A DNA stretch of 5,622 bases from Clostridia bacterium (GTDB taxonomy: Bacteria; Bacillota_A; Clostridia; Oscillospirales; CAG-272). The position numbers and the translations under genes were made by a program. The notes under the pieces are model-generated. The model saw nothing but the letters and a program-made list of their open reading frames with translations, had not been told where the DNA came from and did not search any database. This document shows positions 5,604 through 5,622 of the stretch, piece by piece; within the stretch, counting starts at the first letter, position 1, and every line of letters starts with the position of its first letter. The stretch covers positions 1 through 5,622 of the forward strand of contig JAFVYX010000006.1 of assembly GCA_017500625.1 (NCBI GenBank), given 5' to 3'.

Positions 5604-5622
5604 ATGGTTTACTGTTTGATAA
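5604..5622 (+). CDS. Start of an unidentified gene (3' end beyond the window)
   Basis: Only six codons (MVYCLI) and one further base are present, so no family can be assigned. The reading is supported by the ideal ribosome binding site 8 bases upstream and by the promoter-leader-terminator unit that points into it. Its identity is the key to interpreting the leader RNA: a reverse transcriptase, toxin-like RNase, transporter or biosynthetic enzyme would each imply a different mechanism. Confidence 0.6.

Overview
The window looks like a chromosomal segment of a Gram-positive anaerobe of class Clostridia (Bacillota), probably a GC-rich gut lineage near Oscillospiraceae/Ruminococcaceae. This is inferred from three things: the adjacent pair of a TIGR03960-type radical SAM protein and a TIGR03936/DUF2344 protein, which is typical of Clostridia; strong GGAGG-type ribosome binding sites; and a long palindromic repeat of a kind I recall as common between genes of gut Clostridia. 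No database search was possible.

Layout. Bases 1-5018 hold one tightly packed plus-strand operon of four genes. (1) The 3' part of a multi-spanning membrane protein (1-1797) has the eight-helix layout of a P1B-type metal ATPase, but every catalytic motif I looked for has been replaced, so it appears to be a pseudo-ATPase. (2) A radical SAM protein of the TIGR03960 type (1803-3653) carries a CxxxCxxC cluster and a Cys-rich tail. (3) A DUF2344/TIGR03936 radical SAM-associated protein (3641-4363) overlaps it by 13 bases. (4) A HAD-superfamily phosphatase of the phosphoglycolate phosphatase type (4365-5018) follows after 1 base. Spacings of 5, -13 and 1 bases suggest one transcript with translational coupling, ending at a GAAA-loop hairpin (5068-5103). 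Genes 2 and 3 almost certainly act together, but their reaction is unknown to me. No shared pathway with genes 1 and 4 can be read from the sequence.

Bases 5019-5622 are non-coding apart from the last 19, and much richer in A+T. They hold the operon terminator, a MITE-like palindrome of about 129 bp (5161-5289) that can fold into a four-way junction and carries an outward-facing intrinsic terminator at each end, and then a second transcription unit. That unit has a very good extended -10 promoter (5333-5361) and a leader of about 210 nt that starts, at the predicted +1, with one arm of a long closing stem (5368-5380 with 5513-5525, continuing inward to about 31 bp in all). The leader ends in a strong terminator with a UUCG loop (5548-5582), directly followed by a ribosome binding site and the first codons of a new gene (5604-5622, MVYCLI...).

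The leader is the most interesting part of the window. It is a highly structured RNA that matches no riboswitch class I can recognise. It has a further 14-bp long-range pairing that crosses the closing stem, and it sits in an ncRNA-terminator-gene arrangement. Candidate explanations are a 6S-like RNA, an unknown riboswitch or attenuator, or the RNA part of an RNA-plus-protein system. The downstream gene is cut off, so the window alone cannot decide.
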